From: Tulasnella sp. 424
Lineage: Eukaryota; Basidiomycota; Agaricomycetes; Cantharellales; Tulasnellaceae
Direction of reading: 5' to 3'
DNA: 31,582 nt
Assembly (NCBI GenBank): GCA_019633425.1
Contig: WSUB01000299.1
Coordinates: 1 to 31,582 of the forward strand
The translations under genes were made by a program, and so were the position numbers. Position 1 is the first letter of the stretch. Each line of letters starts with the position of its first letter. Below, one piece after another: positions 28,411 through 31,582 of the stretch. The notes below the pieces were generated by a model that worked only from the letters and a program-made list of their open reading frames with translations, was not told the DNA's origin and did not search any database.

Positions 28411-28420
28411 CCAGACCAAC

Positions 28421-30111
28421 ACACTTTGGAATCCACATCTAACCCCTCCTTTCCTTCCCTAAACCCTTGTGTTACCCCTCTTCTAATACCAACCCTCCGA
28501 ATATTGTCCCTGCACACTTACTTTCCTATTACCCTCCAGAACTCAATTTCACTTGTTTACTGAGCTGTGAGGAACTGTGCTGTATGTCAGGTCAGCCCAT
28601 GTGTGTTGTTATATTGTTGATGCTGCTGCTTGACAACCATACAGTGAAGGAGGTAATGGATTAGAGGATAAAAGACTCTCTGAGGGTTCAGCTAAGGGAT
28701 CCAAAGGAACCAATACCTAGTTACCCAAACTCAGCTGCGCAAACCGTCAAATACAGCAGAACTTGATTGTACCTCCTTGTGGCAGCCTCCTATTGTTTGA
28801 TTCAATCACATTATACTTTCACTTTATAAACAACAAAGATGTCTCTCAAGGATTGGCCAATTTACTGTCACATCTCAACATCCTTTCGAAAGCAGTGGCC
28901 ACTCACCAGGACCTGCCTACTATTGTCAATGGGGCTCATCAGTATCCAGTGGACAGCGTATTTGTGGTATAGCTGGTTATTAATCAGTAATGAATTAGTT
29001 TGCTTTAGTTACATTATTAGATAGGGGGATCTGGCATGGTAGTAAGGCCTCACTCTGGCCAAGGTAAAAAAAAGCAAAAAAGTGCTCTCCTCCTGGGAGT
29101 CAAACAAGGGTTGTTGTGCTACTCCTGGGGTAGAACACAAATTTATTAACAAGATAAGGGCATTCTAGAATATTCTCAGCTATTCTACATGTATACTGGA
29201 TGGTGGAGATGATGTAAGTACAAGGTCTCTTGTAATTTTTATAGGAATAATGTACTGGGATCTCCTTCGGTGAAGCGTATTTATTGTACTGAGGAGTTAG
29301 ATAAAAATTGCAGTTCAGACTACTGGGAGTCCCCCCCATTTCTTGTAAAGGAGATGCAATGGACTGGTGGCAAGTTGAGGCAACTGTGAATGCAAGTTGC
29401 TGTTTCTTGTCTGGATCAAGTTCAAGACAAAGGGGAAGAATGTGCTTGGACGTGTGAGAGAAGTGAAGAGACCTTTGGGGGTTCAGGAGAGAGTGATAAT
29501 ATCTTGGGTTGCAACTTCTCAGTTTAGGAGCATTGCATTGTAAAGTCCACTGCTTATCACCAATAGCAAAATAGATATTAGCTGTTTCTTATCAGCTTTA
29601 TTCTTCCCAGCGATGAGGGGTTTGCTGGAAGTCCTTGCCATCCTTCAAGACCTGAATCCACTTCTATACTGAACCACAATGGCACACTTCCTCTTGCAAT
29701 TCTTACTCAAGCACTAGTCTGCAGTGATCCAAAATAGGAGGCATGATCCAACGAAGGTATATGACAGTCTTTTTCATGGAGAATACCTTCTTCTGTTGTT
29801 TTGACTACAAAAATCCTACATCAATACCACAAAGTGTTTGTGATAGCTCAAATTTGGAGGCCGAGCATTTGCTGGACCTTTGGAGTGGCCTCTTCCTTAG
29901 TCATTTTGATGGGATTAGGATCAGGGTCCCACAGGTTCAACAACCTCACCGCAATTCACATCAATCCTCAATCAATATATCTTGTTGAAAATTAGTAGTA
30001 CTTCCCAGCCAAGATGCACTCATCTCTTTGCACTCAACTCTGCAAGATGTTGAAGAACCTGAAAGACTGTGGTGCCATGTTGGTACCCATTTCCCAGCCA
30101 TCCACAAGATA
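28421..30111. other. unannotated region
   Basis: No supported gene. 28763-28972 (plus) has a coding-like second half (near NNKDVSQGLANLLSHLNIL), and 29801-29995 (plus) a hydrophobic run. 29150-29190 has TCTAGAATATTC and TATTCTACATG, words like the upstream part of the LTR-like repeats at 16.1 and 19.3 kb, so a solo-LTR relic is possible. The rest shows nothing. Confidence 0.3.
29076..29110 (-). repeat. second tRNA-3'-half-like copy
   Basis: The minus strand reads GACTCCCAGGAGGAGAGCAC followed by T6, matching the plus-strand copy at 1361-1386 with one difference over those bases. The T-arm 5' stem has decayed (CCTTG instead of CTGGG). Confidence 0.4.
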
Positions 30112-30884
30112 CGGTCAAACTCCCTATAATGCATACACCTAATAATGTATAGCCTGCCAAAACGCATAGAAATTTCGTCCACCGCATTTGTAGTTAGAAA
30201 TTTTATAAACAATAATGCATAACCTTGATAATGCATAATGCATGGTGTTCAGACTGGTGAAACAAAGTGGTTATGCATTATCACAGGGGGAAAAATCCGT
30301 ACGCATGGTTACAGGATGACCCCAAATGGACCTTTGTCCTTCAAATCTCGACTGAACCTCCTCTCACCTCCTCTCTGCCAACACTTTCTCTCATACTGAT
30401 GTCATCACAGCCTCCAAAAAACCCCAAGAAACGCGTCCATCGACCTCTCACAGGAGCAGTGGAACAGCCAGCAGGCTCGGCATTGAACCGATCCAACATG
30501 ACCCTGCATGATTGCATCAGGATCCTCGACTTTGCGCAGGCAAATCCAAAGCTCAGCCAAGGAGAAATTGCCGCGTATTTCAGAAAAAATGGGTTCCCTA
30601 CCATGAATCAATCCACCATCAGCCGCATTATCAAGGGAGAAAAGGCCACAAGGGCTGAAGCCGAGAATGAAGGCAATCTAAGCTTCAAACGGCCAAGGCT
30701 TGTCGAGTTCCCTGCGATTGAAGCTGCCCTTGCCGCGTGGGTTCTTCAGGGCCAAACCAAAGGACTCCGCATTACCGGGGAGGTCCTTCGAGAAAAAGCA
30801 CACCGCTTTGCCCAGATTGAAGGAGTTGATATGAAGGAGTTCTTTTCATCACGTCGGACGCCCCGCTCTTACCTGGTTTTATAA
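30112..30884 (+). mobile_element. 5' part of a pogo-like DNA transposon
   Basis: It starts after a TA dinucleotide (30110-30111) with CGGTCAAACTCCC and repeated ATAATGCAT words, similar in style to Tigger/pogo ends (C-A-G-T-C-A-A-A-C-type start, TA target). ATAATGCATAACC (30212-30224) is inverted at GGTTATGCATTAT (30269-30281). The transposase N-terminus follows. The element is cut off near 30868-30884; no catalytic domain or 3' TIR is in the window. Confidence 0.65.
30399..30884 (+). pseudogene. pogo/Tc5-type transposase, N-terminal DNA-binding part only
   Basis: 161 codons from ATG 30399. The frame is open from 30267, but that upstream part lies in the TIR-like region, so the inner ATG is preferred. 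About residues 25-80 are a CENP-B/psq-type helix-turn-helix: RILDFAQANPKLSQGEIAAY and MNQSTISRIIKGE. About 90-150 are the Tc5-type second HTH: KRPRLVEFPAIEAALAAWVL, ITGEVLREKAHRFAQIEG and EFFSS. The family then has a Trp-containing recognition helix and a DDE nuclease domain; here the sequence changes abruptly after FFSS into RRTPRSYLVL and stops. It could bind transposon ends but not cut. It might act as a repressor if expressed. Confidence 0.85.
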
Positions 30885-31335
30885 ACCCCTTAAAGGCGGT
30901 TATATAGAGAGAAAGGTCCGCAGGGCTAACCAGAGAATAAGGGTGTGTGATAACCGCCCGTAATACCATGGTGAGATTACAACGCTCCGTCATGTCTGTC
31001 AGTCTAGTAGTCCTTGTGAGTCCGCTATGGGGCAAAAGGACCGCAAACCCTAACAGCAGTCATAACAGCATGGGAAGTTTATGTTATATGCCATCCCCTT
31101 ATGCCTGGCGAGATCATGCACTAAGTCATAATCCGAAATAATACTTATAGGCTAATATAAAGGTTGGGCTGTATTAGAGTGTTTGAGTGCATATTCCAGC
31201 GCTTGTCAGTAGGTTCTCGACCAGATAATGCCGGGAGGTCACACAGATGAGAGATAGAATAAATCGGGTATATTAACGTCCCAAGCATACAGGAATAGAC
31301 AGAGAAGTACATAGATATCAATAATCACTCTGAGA
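30885..31335. other. no gene; small hairpin where the transposase is cut
   Basis: GGCGGTTAT (30895-30903) and ATAACCGCC (30950-30958) form a 9-bp hairpin with a 46-nt loop just after the point where transposase homology ends, as if a small element or rearrangement truncated it. Nothing else is supported up to the gene at the right edge. Confidence 0.35.
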
Positions 31336-31582
31336 TCAAGCTGCCCGCTGCGCCAAAATCTGGGCTAGAGTCCCGCTTTCTTCCTCGGACTCCGCGGAAT
31401 CACCGCCACCAAATATGACCCTAGTAAACGAACATCAGAAACACTCTTTTTACAGACAAACCCAAAAACTGACTCATTCCATCGGCTCTGAATTACCTCC
31501 ACATCGTCAGCAAGCTCTTCTTCTCTGAGTGTCTTGAGAATATTGCGATAGAATCCGTAGATGTCGAAGGAACGACTGGCAT
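31336..31582 (-). CDS. 3' end of a spliced hypothetical gene (partial at window edge)
   Basis: Minus strand. Exon A (31580-31474, continuing beyond the window) reads SFDIYGFYRNILKTLREEEL and DDVEVIQSRWNE. The intron (31473-31421, 53 nt) has a GTCAGT donor, CTGAT branch-like motif and TTTACTAG acceptor. Exon B (31420-31336) joins in phase through a Glu codon to VIFGGGDSAESEEESGTLAQ and ends TGA (31338-31336). Unspliced, the frame ends elsewhere and loses the acidic tail. The WNE.(V/I)FG ending followed by an acidic tail recalls C-termini of large hypothetical-protein families in Agaricomycetes, but I cannot name one. It is the most gene-like sequence of the right edge and shows no lesions. Confidence 0.65.

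Larger units (their letters stand above)
25284..28420 (+). mobile_element. decayed Ty3/Gypsy chromovirus, gag and LTRs not seen
   Basis: Plus-strand pol remnant in the order pre-RT linker, RT, RNase H, integrase, GPF module, chromodomain-like end. I see no gag, protease or LTR. The reading frame changes near 25610, 25910, 26110, 26240, 27062, 27300, 27640 and 28190 and carries several stops. It is much older than the minus-strand element and differs in sequence (for example YLDD context and chromodomain), so it is another family. Replaced residues are mostly explained by G:C to A:T transitions. Confidence 0.88.

Overview
The window looks like a transposon-rich stretch of a filamentous fungus, most likely a basidiomycete of the Agaricomycetes. 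The grounds are short introns of 53-60 nt with GT..AG ends (some with a TACTAAC or CTGAT branch-like motif), Gypsy chromoviruses with a chromodomain, a pogo/Tc5-type transposase fragment, and many stop codons that look like CpG or RIP-type transitions (CGA to TGA, TGG to TGA). There is no prokaryotic gene organisation. Species assignment is not possible by eye.

Layout. 1-4.86 kb holds weakly coding, intron-bearing material: a spliced ORF (848-1325), a tRNA-3'-half-like sequence, an unusual array of ~160-bp exon/intron-like modules on both strands (2.25-3.2 kb), and a damaged gene (3214-4184). 4865-10855 is a full-length minus-strand Ty3/Gypsy chromovirus with 425/428-bp LTRs, a CTCAA target duplication, a PPT, a probable self-priming PBS, an extra ORF upstream of gag (ATGA stop/start overlap), an intact gag and a pol broken by stops, frameshifts and two deletions. 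10.86-15.7 kb holds coding-like fragments I do not recognise. 15.97-19.5 kb holds two ~1.1-kb LTR-like repeats in inverted orientation, with a small two-exon ORF between them; a third, more decayed copy lies at 20.3-21.0 kb. 21467-22966 is a 1500-bp non-autonomous TIR element with a second inverted repeat nested inside. Directly beside it, 22970-23940 is a minisatellite with 21-bp units in 255-bp higher-order repeats, then a 17-bp perfect hairpin, then a short spliced ORF (24004-24386). 25.28-28.4 kb is a strongly decayed plus-strand Gypsy chromovirus lacking gag. 30112-30884 is the 5' part of a pogo-like element. The right edge enters a minus-strand gene with a clean 53-nt intron (31336-31582).

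The genes do not form a pathway. The window reads as a layered transposon graveyard with a few short host-like or captured ORFs between the layers. The best candidates for something undescribed are the upstream ORF of the Gypsy element, the nested-palindrome TIR element joined to the higher-order satellite, and the opposed arrays of exon/intron modules.
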